5,021 nt of DNA. It comes from an uncultured Porphyromonadaceae bacterium (GTDB taxonomy: Bacteria > Bacteroidota > Bacteroidia > Bacteroidales > Muribaculaceae). The stretch is from contig CAMHDX010000112.1 in NCBI GenBank assembly GCA_946183895.1, positions 1 to 5,021 of the forward strand, written 5' to 3'. The position numbers and the translations under genes were made by a program. Positions 1 to 4,525 of the stretch are shown piece by piece. Under the pieces are notes generated by a model. The model was given only the letters and a program-made list of their open reading frames with translations. It had not been told where the DNA came from and searched no databases. Numbering within the stretch: position 1 is the stretch's first letter; the number at the start of each line of letters is the position of its first letter.

Positions 1-711
1 GGGAATGCTCACCTCGACAACATCCTCACTCTGCAACAGTCCGGCACCGTTACACTCGGGGCAGCGCTGCTTGATGTGCTTGCCCGAGCCGCCGCAGGTG
101 TGACACACCTGCTGGCTCTGCATGATGCCCAGCGGCGTGCGCTGCATGCGCACCTCCACACCCTTGCCGTGGCAGGTGGGACACGTCTCCAACGCAGTGC
201 CGTCCTTGGCGCCGGTACCACGGCAGGCATGACATGAGACCTTGTGCGGAATTTTGAGCTTCTTATCGACACCGTGCGCAATCTCGGCGAGTGTGAGGTT
301 GAGGTGGATGAGCAGGTCCTTGCCGCGACGAGTGCGGGAGGCACCACCGCGACGAGAGCCGCCGCCAAACAGGTCGTCAAAGCCGAACCCGAAGCCACCG
401 CCACCGCCGAACATCTCGGCGAAGTGGCGCAACAGGTCGCTCATGTCAGCCGACTGGTAGCCGCCACCACCCTCAAACGCCGCGTGACCGTACTGGTCGT
501 AACGCGCGCGCTTGTCGGGGTCGCTCAGCACCTCGTAAGCCTCGGCAGCCTCCTTAAACTTCTCCTCAGCCTCCTTCTTCTCGGCATCACTCTTGCCCTG
601 CTGGCGGTCAGGGTGATACTGCAACGCAGCCTTGTGATAGGCCTTCTTGAGGTCGGCGGCACTCACATTTCGGTCGACACCCAATACCTCGTAATAATCA
701 CGTTTTGCCAT
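1..711 (-). CDS. dnaJ: Chaperone protein DnaJ (Hsp40), N-terminal 237 residues; C-terminus beyond the left edge
   Basis: DnaJ is the cytosolic co-chaperone that delivers unfolded clients to DnaK and stimulates its ATPase. The visible part begins MAKRDYYEVLGV and carries a J-domain at about residues 4-75 with the DnaK-contacting HPD motif at 33-35. A Gly/Phe-rich linker follows at about 81-118 (GGGGGFGFGF). The cysteine-rich zinc-binding domain has all four CxxCxGxG repeats, starting at residues 160 (CHACRGTG), 177 (CPTCHGKG), 203 (CHTCGGSG) and 217 (CPECNGAG), so it is a full class A DnaJ. The frame stays open to base 1; about 150 residues of the C-terminal client-binding and dimerisation domains should lie outside, judged from the usual family length of about 375-390. 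The start at 711 is supported by the J-domain N-terminus and by AGGAGG 8 nt upstream. It lies 18 bp after grpE, so the two are very probably cotranscribed. Confidence 0.97.
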   Translation of the reverse strand, partial: MAKRDYYEVLGVDRNVSAADLKKAYHKAALQYHPDRQQGKSDAEKKEAEEKFKEAAEAYEVLSDPDKRARYDQYGHAAFEGGGGYQSADMSDLLRHFAEMFGGGGGFGFGFDDLFGGGSRRGGASRTRRGKDLLIHLNLTLAEIAHGVDKKLKIPHKVSCHACRGTGAKDGTALETCPTCHGKGVEVRMQRTPLGIMQSQQVCHTCGGSGKHIKQRCPECNGAGLLQSEDVVEVSIP

Positions 712-719
712 AGCGAAAT

Positions 720-725
720 CCTCCT
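720..725 (-). promoter_or_regulatory. Strong Shine-Dalgarno site of dnaJ
   Basis: On the minus strand AGGAGG stands 8 nt before the dnaJ ATG, an ideal spacing for pairing with the 3' end of 16S rRNA. None of the other four complete starts examined in the window (grpE, ispE, the dehydrogenase, the LpxA homologue) has a recognisable Shine-Dalgarno sequence, as is usual in Bacteroidota. The site lies in the 18-bp gap between the grpE stop and dnaJ. It may let dnaJ be translated independently of grpE; that part is inference. Confidence 0.8.
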
Positions 726-729
726 GACA

Positions 730-1317
730 TTATTGGCCCACAACCACCTTGGCGTGGCGCAGGACTTTATCGTGAATCATGTAACCCTTGATAGTAGTGT
801 CAATCACCTTGCCGCGCTGAGCCTCGTCGGTGGCGGGGAACATGGTGATTGCCTCGTGGTAGTCGGGGTCAAAGTCCTCGCCGGTCGAGGCGATGGGCTT
901 GACACCCTGTGAGGCGAGATACTTGACAAACTTGTCGTGAATGAGCGACACACCCTCGCGCAGGGCATCGACATCGGTAGCCGTCTCCATTGCCTGGAGG
1001 GCACGCTCCACATCGTCGACAACGGGCAACAACTCGCTCATGGCACGCTCGGTGGCGGTCTTGAGCAAGTCCTGGCGCTCGCGCAGGGTGCGCTTGCGGT
1101 AGTTATCAAAGTCTGCCATCAGCAGCAGGTACGCCCTCTTTTGCTCGGCGAGCTCGGCGGCAAGTTTCTCCTCCTCGCTCAGCTGCGGCTCCTGTTCTTG
1201 AGGCTCCTCGGCGGCCTCGGCAGCCTCGTTCTCAACCACAGTGTCCTCGTCGCCGGCGGCGACATTATCCAGCTGCTCGTCGAGGGCAGCCTCGTTGTTA
1301 TCTTTATTTTTCTTCAT
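730..1317 (-). CDS. grpE: GrpE, nucleotide exchange factor for DnaK
   Basis: GrpE is a cytosolic homodimer that releases ADP from DnaK and so resets the DnaK-DnaJ folding cycle. The 195-residue product has the typical length and layout. There is a disordered, very acidic N-terminus (about residues 1-50, rich in Glu, Asp and Ala), then a long helix that forms the dimer coiled coil (about 48-95) with the conserved DFDNYRKR stretch at 69-76. The C-terminal beta-rich head that contacts DnaK contains FDPDYHEA at 149-156 and GYMIHDKVLRHAKV at 178-191. The start is the first ATG in the frame and gives the expected charged beginning, MKKNKDNNEA. No Shine-Dalgarno sequence is seen. dnaJ follows 18 bp after its TAA stop, so the pair forms a heat-shock-type operon. 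The 50 bp upstream separate it from ispE and hold a perfect hairpin that may act as terminator or operator. Confidence 0.98.
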   Translation of the reverse strand: MKKNKDNNEAALDEQLDNVAAGDEDTVVENEAAEAAEEPQEQEPQLSEEEKLAAELAEQKRAYLLLMADFDNYRKRTLRERQDLLKTATERAMSELLPVVDDVERALQAMETATDVDALREGVSLIHDKFVKYLASQGVKPIASTGEDFDPDYHEAITMFPATDEAQRGKVIDTTIKGYMIHDKVLRHAKVVVGQ

Positions 1318-1341
1318 AGTTCGTTAAAATAATGATTTTTA

Positions 1342-1360
1342 CACCTTATTACATAAGGTG
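1342..1360 (-). terminator. Perfect 8-bp hairpin between ispE and grpE (possible terminator or operator)
   Basis: CACCTTAT at 1342-1349 and ATAAGGTG at 1353-1360 are exact reverse complements around a 3-nt loop. On the transcribed minus strand the hairpin begins 7 nt after the ispE TAG stop and is followed by AU-rich sequence (TAAAAATCATTATTTT). This could make it a weak intrinsic terminator for the ispE transcript. There is no uninterrupted U-run, and the palindrome also sits 25-43 bp before the grpE start, where a repressor operator would be expected. It does not match the CIRCE element of HrcA. A second, shorter inverted pair (GGTG at 1357-1360, CACC at 1364-1367) shares one arm with it, so the two stems exclude each other. 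Confidence 0.45.
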
Positions 1361-1367
1361 CGCCACC

Positions 1368-2183
1368 CTACAATTTCATGACAAATGTGGCACTTCCTGC
1401 AAATCTGTCACGTGCCTGTTCTGCCATCATGTCACTATCAAAGATGCCGAAGAGCGACGAGCCCGAGCCCGACATGGCGGCATAGACCGCTCCGGCATCA
1501 AGCAAGTCCTGCTTGATGTCCGCCAGCCACGGGTGGGCGGCAAATACCGTGGGCTCAAAGGCGTTGACGACTGTGCGCTGCCACTGCTCGAGCGGCAGGG
1601 CGACACGCTCGCGCAGGGAAACGGCGGGTCGCATTGGCACCACGCCGGCATAGGCGTCGCGGGTCGACACGTACACGTCAGGCTTGACCAGCAGCAGCGA
1701 GCGACCGGCAAGCGACACGTCGATGGGCTCAAGGAGGTCGCCGATGCCAGTGGCGAACATGGGCTGCCGGTATAAAAAGTAAGCGCAGTCGGCGCCCAAC
1801 GTCGCCGCCATCTTCGCCAACTCGTGGCGTTCGAGTCCCAGCTCGAACATGGTGTTGAGCATCGACAGCATGAACGCCGCGTCGCTCGAGCCGCCACCCA
1901 GCCCGGCTCCATCGGGAATGTGCTTGTACAGGTGAATTTGGACGGGAGGCACGTCGTAGCGCTCACTCATCAGCCGCCACGCCTTGTACACGAGATTCTG
2001 CTCCATGGGGCAGTCAATGGGATTGCCATGGCACGTCAGCGAGGTCTCGCTGTCCCGCACCACCTCGAGCACATCATTCAGCGCGATGGGATAGAAAACG
2101 GTCTCAATATCATGGTAGCCGTCGGCACGGCGATGCACGATATCAAGACCCAGATTAATCTTAGCGTAAGGAAACTCGATCAT
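1368..2183 (-). CDS. ispE: 4-diphosphocytidyl-2-C-methyl-D-erythritol kinase (IspE)
   Basis: IspE phosphorylates the 2-hydroxyl of CDP-methylerythritol with ATP, the fourth step of the MEP pathway to isopentenyl diphosphate, in the cytosol. The 271-residue product is a GHMP-superfamily kinase of normal length. The N-terminal AKINLGLDI (7-15) holds the conserved Lys8. The ATP-binding glycine-rich loop PDGAGLGGGSSDAA lies at 90-103. The likely catalytic aspartate is Asp132 in LGADCAYF. The C-terminal GHMP motif MSGSGSSLFG is at 237-246. The ATG start places this conserved beginning right at the N-terminus. It lies only 4 nt after the TGA of the preceding small gene (TGACACAATG) and has no Shine-Dalgarno sequence, so translation is probably coupled to that gene and both use the promoter near 2495. 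The stop is TAG. Pairing with a small exported protein is not an obvious functional link. Confidence 0.97.
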   Translation of the reverse strand: MIEFPYAKINLGLDIVHRRADGYHDIETVFYPIALNDVLEVVRDSETSLTCHGNPIDCPMEQNLVYKAWRLMSERYDVPPVQIHLYKHIPDGAGLGGGSSDAAFMLSMLNTMFELGLERHELAKMAATLGADCAYFLYRQPMFATGIGDLLEPIDVSLAGRSLLLVKPDVYVSTRDAYAGVVPMRPAVSLRERVALPLEQWQRTVVNAFEPTVFAAHPWLADIKQDLLDAGAVYAAMSGSGSSLFGIFDSDMMAEQARDRFAGSATFVMKL

Positions 2184-2187
2184 TGTG

Positions 2188-2490
2188 TCATTTAACTACC
2201 ACCTTGCGCGACCAGCGGTCCTCACACTTGACGATATAGAAGCCCTTGGGCACATCGATGGTAACAGTCTGCTCGGCAGGCACTTTCACCACCCGCACCA
2301 GCTGGCCGGTGATGGAGTAGACCCGGAATGTAGTCTCGGTAGCGGCAGCCGTAAACCTGATGTGACCCACTCCGCCCTGGGCAGTGGACGCAGGCTGCAT
2401 CTCGATGGATTGAGACACAGGCATCGCATGCGACACAGGCACCGCGCATGACATCACGAGCAGCAATATTAACAGTCTAACCGCTTTCAT
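2188..2490 (-). CDS. Small exported protein with a T9SS type A sorting-domain-like C-terminus
   Basis: The 100-residue product begins with a hydrophobic export signal (MKAVRLLILLLVMSCA). Cleavage could follow SHA (residues 20-22, signal peptidase I), or Cys15 could be lipidated, although VMSC is a poor lipobox. After a polar linker (about 23-45), residues 46-100 resemble the C-terminal beta-sandwich domain of type IX secretion cargo: FRVYSITGQLVR (55-66), then a threonine/valine-rich strand, KGFYIVK (82-88) and a basic ending, KVVVK. In the family this domain is normally the tail of a large secreted enzyme or adhesin; here it has almost no passenger. True T9SS sorting is inferred, and a stand-alone periplasmic or surface beta-domain is equally possible. 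The gene is the first cistron before ispE, 4 bp apart. Its start sits 4 nt from a promoter box, so the mRNA may be leaderless. Residues 16-27 are two copies of a 6-residue repeat. Confidence 0.8.
   Translation of the reverse strand: MKAVRLLILLLVMSCAVPVSHAMPVSQSIEMQPASTAQGGVGHIRFTAAATETTFRVYSITGQLVRVVKVPAEQTVTIDVPKGFYIVKCEDRWSRKVVVK
2410..2445 (-). repeat. In-frame tandem duplication of 18 bp at the signal-peptide end of the small exported protein
   Basis: The two 18-bp units (2428-2445 and 2410-2427) match at 15 of 18 positions and encode AVPVSH and AMPVSQ one after the other. They span the likely signal-peptidase region, so the duplication may have shifted or doubled the cleavage site. The shared core on the minus strand is TGCCTGTGTC. 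Confidence 0.7.
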
Positions 2491-2494
2491 GCCG

Positions 2495-2526
2495 CAAAAT
2501 TAAGTTTTTTGGCACAATAAAACAAG
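2495..2526 (-). promoter_or_regulatory. Bacteroides-type promoter for the small exported protein and ispE
   Basis: On the minus strand TAATTTTG (2502-2495) matches the Bacteroides -7 box TAnnTTTG in every fixed position. A CTTG (2526-2523), three of four bases of the -33 box TTTG, lies 20 bp upstream, within the usual spacing. The region is AT-rich and lies between two operons, as expected for a promoter. Only 4 nt (CGGC) separate the -7 box from the ATG at 2490, so transcription should begin at or next to the start codon. The start site has not been measured. Confidence 0.6.
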
Positions 2527-2550
2527 CAATCACACAATTTTCAAGCATTT

Positions 2551-2560
2551 TTAACGTTAA
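2551..2560. other. Perfect 10-bp palindrome TTAACGTTAA upstream of the small-gene promoter
   Basis: The sequence reads the same on both strands and lies about 25 bp upstream of the -33-like box of the promoter at 2495-2526. That is a plausible place for a dimeric regulator, but a 10-bp AT-rich palindrome can arise by chance and no known operator is recognised. Confidence 0.3.
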
Positions 2561-2580
2561 CCCGCCCGCCAGGTGCAAGA

Positions 2581-2608
2581 TAATTCGTAATTCGTAATGC
2601 GTAATGCG
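2581..2608 (+). repeat. Left heptamer array: four tandem 7-bp units TAATKCG
   Basis: On the plus strand TAATTCG occurs twice and then TAATGCG twice, with no spacing. A degenerate fifth unit (TAAGTGC) follows one base later at 2610-2616. The 7-mer GTGCAAG occurs on both sides of the array (2573-2579 and 2613-2619). Read on opposite strands, these units and those of the right array share the consensus YAATKCR, so the two arrays are inverted relative to each other around the hairpin at 2616-2636. Confidence 0.85.
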
Positions 2609-2615
2609 TTAAGTG

Positions 2616-2636
2616 CAAGGTCGCAGCGCGGCCTTG
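2616..2636 (+). repeat. GC-rich hairpin at the centre of the inverted heptamer arrays
   Basis: CAAGGTCGC (2616-2624) and GCGGCCTTG (2628-2636) are inverted repeats around a 3-nt loop. As plus-strand RNA all nine pairs form, one of them a U-G wobble. As minus-strand RNA the same position is a C-A mismatch. It lies downstream of the dehydrogenase stop, where a terminator would be expected, but no U-run follows on the minus strand. It is therefore not a standard intrinsic terminator. Confidence 0.65.
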
Positions 2637-2720
2637 ATTGTGAATTGTGAATTATGCATTGTGAATTATGAATTGTGAATTGTGCATTGTGAATTGTGCA
2701 TTGTGCATTGAGAATTGTGC
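2637..2720 (-). repeat. Right heptamer array: twelve tandem 7-bp units
   Basis: Twelve contiguous units fill exactly 84 bp. On the plus strand they are ATTGTGA (5), ATTGTGC (4), ATTATGA (1), ATTATGC (1) and ATTGAGA (1). On the minus strand the phase is YAATKCA, the same family as the left array in the opposite orientation. The array ends 2 nt from the TGA stop (2723-2725) of the dehydrogenase, and a degraded further unit reaches into that codon. It starts directly against the central hairpin. It codes for nothing convincing and is far more AT-rich than the genes on either side. Tandem heptamers of this sort are known as dispersed repeats in other bacteria, such as the STRR sequences of cyanobacteria; the function here is unknown. 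Confidence 0.92.
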
Positions 2721-2722
2721 AT

Positions 2723-3691
2723 TCACCCTGCCACCACATTGACGGGGGCGCCGGCGAGGTAGGCCTCGACATTCGCCACCGTAGTCGCCATGAGGCGCTC
2801 GCGCGACTCGCGGCTTGCCCACCCGATGTGCGGCGTGACAAAGCAACGCGGCTCGCGCAGCAGCGGATTGTCCTCGCGCGGCGGTTCGAGGGTCATTACA
2901 TCGAGTCCGGCAGCCAGCAGGCGCCCCTGGCTCAACGCGTCGGCGAGAGCTTGCTCGTCAACCAGCGGTCCGCGGGCTGTGTTGAGCAAGATGGCGGTAG
3001 GCTTCATCAGCCGCAGTTCGCGCTCGCCAATCATGCCGCGAGTGCTCGCGGTGAGCGGGCAATGCAGGCTCACGACGTCAGCCGTCGCGAGCAGCGCGTC
3101 GAGGTCCTCGGCGCGAGTGACACCGGCAGGCAGCGACGACTGCGGCTTGGAGGTGAGCGCCACCACGCGCATGCCCAGGGCAAGCGCGATGCCTGCCACA
3201 CGGGCGCCGATGGCACCATAGCCCACGATGCCCATCACCTTGCCCGCCAGCTCCATCACCGGCTCGCTCAGGTAGGAAAAGTCCGGCGAGCGGCTCCACG
3301 CGCCTTGACGCGCCTCGGTGGCATATTGCGCCACGGCATTGGTGATGTTGAGCAGATGCGCGATGGCGAGTTGGGCAACACTGGGCGTGCTGTAAGCCGG
3401 CACGTTGGTCACGACAATGCCACGCGCCGCGGCTGCCTCCACGTCAACGATGTTGACGCCGGTCGCCAGCACGCCGATGTAGCGCAGTGCCGGCAGGCAC
3501 TCCATCATCGCGGCGGTGAGCGGAACCTTGTTGGTCAACACCAGCTCGGCGCCAGCGGCGCGGTCCACGACCTCGCCGGGCAGGGTGCGCTCGTAGACGG
3601 TCACCTCGCCCGGAAACAACGCGTGCAGGGCGCTCCAGTCCAGGTCGCCAGCGACGGTCGCATAGCCGTCAAGCACAACTACCCTACTCAT
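2723..3691 (-). CDS. D-2-hydroxyacid dehydrogenase (hydroxypyruvate/glyoxylate reductase-like)
   Basis: This cytosolic NAD(P)-dependent oxidoreductase interconverts a 2-oxoacid and a D-2-hydroxyacid. The 322-residue product has the complete family layout. A substrate domain spans about 1-100 and 290-322, with LATGVNIVD at 75-83. A Rossmann domain carries the dinucleotide loop GYGAIG at 157-162. The catalytic triad is Arg240 (NTARGPLVD), Glu269 (DVMTLEPP) and His288 (TPHIGWAS). The closest recognisable subgroup is glycerate, hydroxypyruvate or glyoxylate reductases; the substrate cannot be fixed from sequence alone. At the end of the second Rossmann strand, where NAD enzymes carry an acidic residue, the sequence reads VVALTSKPQ, which hints at NADP(H). 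The ATG overlaps the TGA of the upstream LpxA homologue by one base (TGATG), a sign of translational coupling. No Shine-Dalgarno sequence is seen. The heptamer array begins 2 nt after its stop. Confidence 0.93.
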   Translation of the reverse strand: MSRVVVLDGYATVAGDLDWSALHALFPGEVTVYERTLPGEVVDRAAGAELVLTNKVPLTAAMMECLPALRYIGVLATGVNIVDVEAAAARGIVVTNVPAYSTPSVAQLAIAHLLNITNAVAQYATEARQGAWSRSPDFSYLSEPVMELAGKVMGIVGYGAIGARVAGIALALGMRVVALTSKPQSSLPAGVTRAEDLDALLATADVVSLHCPLTASTRGMIGERELRLMKPTAILLNTARGPLVDEQALADALSQGRLLAAGLDVMTLEPPREDNPLLREPRCFVTPHIGWASRESRERLMATTVANVEAYLAGAPVNVVAG

Positions 3692-4488
3692 CAGTCAAAC
3701 ACATCAGTGTGACCGCTGATGCCGATGATGCTCAGCTCGTGCTCGCGAATGTAGGCAATCACCTCGTCACGCTCGGCACAGGGCTCGACATCAAGCTCAA
3801 TGCGGCGCAGGGCGTTAAAGACGCTCGTGCCGCTTTCGTAGATGTGGCGGTAGCACTTGGCGACATTGTCGATGGTGTAATCGCTCATCTTGCCGCCGCG
3901 GCGCATCGGCACCGCGTTCACCCCCGAGTAAACTGCGGGGTTGTGGGCAAACACCGTGAACGGGGGCACATTGCCCGCCACACGGCAGCCGCCCTTGATC
4001 AGCACCCAACGGCCCACATCGCTACCGGCATGGACCAGCGCGTTGCTCGACAGGATGGTGTAGCTGCGCACATGAGCCGAGCCCGCCACCTGCGTGCCGT
4101 TACCCACGACCACATAGTCGTCAATCACGGCGTCGTGCATGATGTGGCTCTCAGCCATGATAAAGCACTTGTTGCCGATGGTCGTCGCCTTGCCCTCATA
4201 GATGCTGCGGTTGATGATGGTGTGCTCACGCACCAGGCAGTCATCGCCCACGATACACAGCGACGGCTCGCCGTGCCAGTGGAAACTCTGAGGCTCGGCG
4301 CCGATAATGGCACCGTTATAGACCTTGGTGCGGGCACCGATGCGCGCACCGTTCAGGATGCTGGCGTACGGGTAGATAACAGCGCCGTCGCCAATCACGG
4401 TGTTCTTGCTGATAAACGCGAACGGATGTATGGTCACGTCCTTGCCGATTACGGCTTCGGGGTCAACATGAGCTAATGGAGAAATCAT
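3691..4488 (-). CDS. lpxA: LpxA-family acyl-ACP--UDP-N-acetylglucosamine O-acyltransferase, divergent
   Basis: LpxA moves a hydroxyacyl chain from acyl carrier protein to the 3-OH of UDP-GlcNAc, the first step of lipid A synthesis, as a cytosolic trimer. The 265-residue product has the left-handed beta-helix of hexapeptide repeats over about residues 1-190 and a helical C-terminal part, close to the 262 residues of E. coli LpxA. Against E. coli LpxA recalled from memory, His118 (SHIMHDA) matches catalytic His125, His115 matches His122 and His153 matches His160. However, His144 is replaced by Ser137, His99 by Asn93, the HQF after His160 is absent, and the region of Glu200 differs (GVNAVPMRRGG). 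The usual Bacteroidota neighbours, lpxD and the lpxC-fabZ fusion, are absent; a dehydrogenase is coupled downstream instead. It may therefore be a paralogue with a different acyl chain or sugar rather than the main lipid A enzyme. The start is fixed by the conserved opening MISPLAHVDPEAVIG. Confidence 0.85.
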   Translation of the reverse strand: MISPLAHVDPEAVIGKDVTIHPFAFISKNTVIGDGAVIYPYASILNGARIGARTKVYNGAIIGAEPQSFHWHGEPSLCIVGDDCLVREHTIINRSIYEGKATTIGNKCFIMAESHIMHDAVIDDYVVVGNGTQVAGSAHVRSYTILSSNALVHAGSDVGRWVLIKGGCRVAGNVPPFTVFAHNPAVYSGVNAVPMRRGGKMSDYTIDNVAKCYRHIYESGTSVFNALRRIELDVEPCAERDEVIAYIREHELSIIGISGHTDVFD

Positions 4489-4492
4489 ATCG

Positions 4493-4500
4493 CAAATATA
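4493..4500 (-). promoter_or_regulatory. Candidate -7 promoter box for the lpxA-like gene and the dehydrogenase
   Basis: On the minus strand TATATTTG fits the Bacteroides -7 consensus TAnnTTTG at every fixed position and lies 4 nt (CGAT) before the ATG at 4488. No convincing -33 box is visible at the usual distance, where the sequence runs into the end of the efflux gene. The box sits in an AT-rich 37-bp gap. If used, it would give an almost leaderless mRNA; if not, the two genes would be read through from the efflux operon. Confidence 0.5.
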
Positions 4501-4525
4501 TAGGTTTTTATTTTAGACATCTTGC

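Noticed and set aside
711..731. Alternative start codon overlapping the grpE stop (TAATG)
   Set aside because: This ATG is in a different frame from dnaJ, and the product would be a short shadow. The AGGAGG-supported ATG at 711 gives the conserved DnaJ N-terminus.
244..912. Plus-strand open frame (222 codons) opposite dnaJ and grpE
   Set aside because: It crosses two real genes and their intergenic gap and has low-complexity Leu/Val-rich sequence; it is an antisense shadow.
1318..1345. Strong -7/-33 promoter for grpE
   Set aside because: The best candidate on the minus strand (TATTTTAA) matches only six of eight consensus positions and lacks a clear -33 partner, so it is not listed as a promoter.
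2616..2636. Standard rho-independent terminator of the dehydrogenase transcript
   Set aside because: The stem has a C-A mismatch as minus-strand RNA and is not followed by a U-run in that direction, so it is reported only as a hairpin.
2581..2720. CRISPR array
   Set aside because: The repeats are 7 bp and contiguous, with no unique spacers and no cas gene nearby.
2557..2841. Minus-strand frames running through the heptamer array (about 64 and 94 codons)
   Set aside because: Their repetitive His/Asn/Gln/Ile-rich part is only the 7-bp repeat read in frame, and they overlap the dehydrogenase 3' end in another frame. No start signal is seen.
2696..3712. Long plus-strand open frame (338 codons) opposite the dehydrogenase
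   Set aside because: It is rich in His, Arg, Ala and Gly with no recognisable domain, and mirrors a complete dehydrogenase with all catalytic residues. Its start lies in the heptamer array. It is a shadow caused by high GC and codon bias.
3709..4476. Plus-strand open frame (255 codons) opposite the lpxA-like gene
   Set aside because: Its repetitive Ala/Val/Asp/His composition is the complement of the hexapeptide repeats; there is no start signal or known domain.
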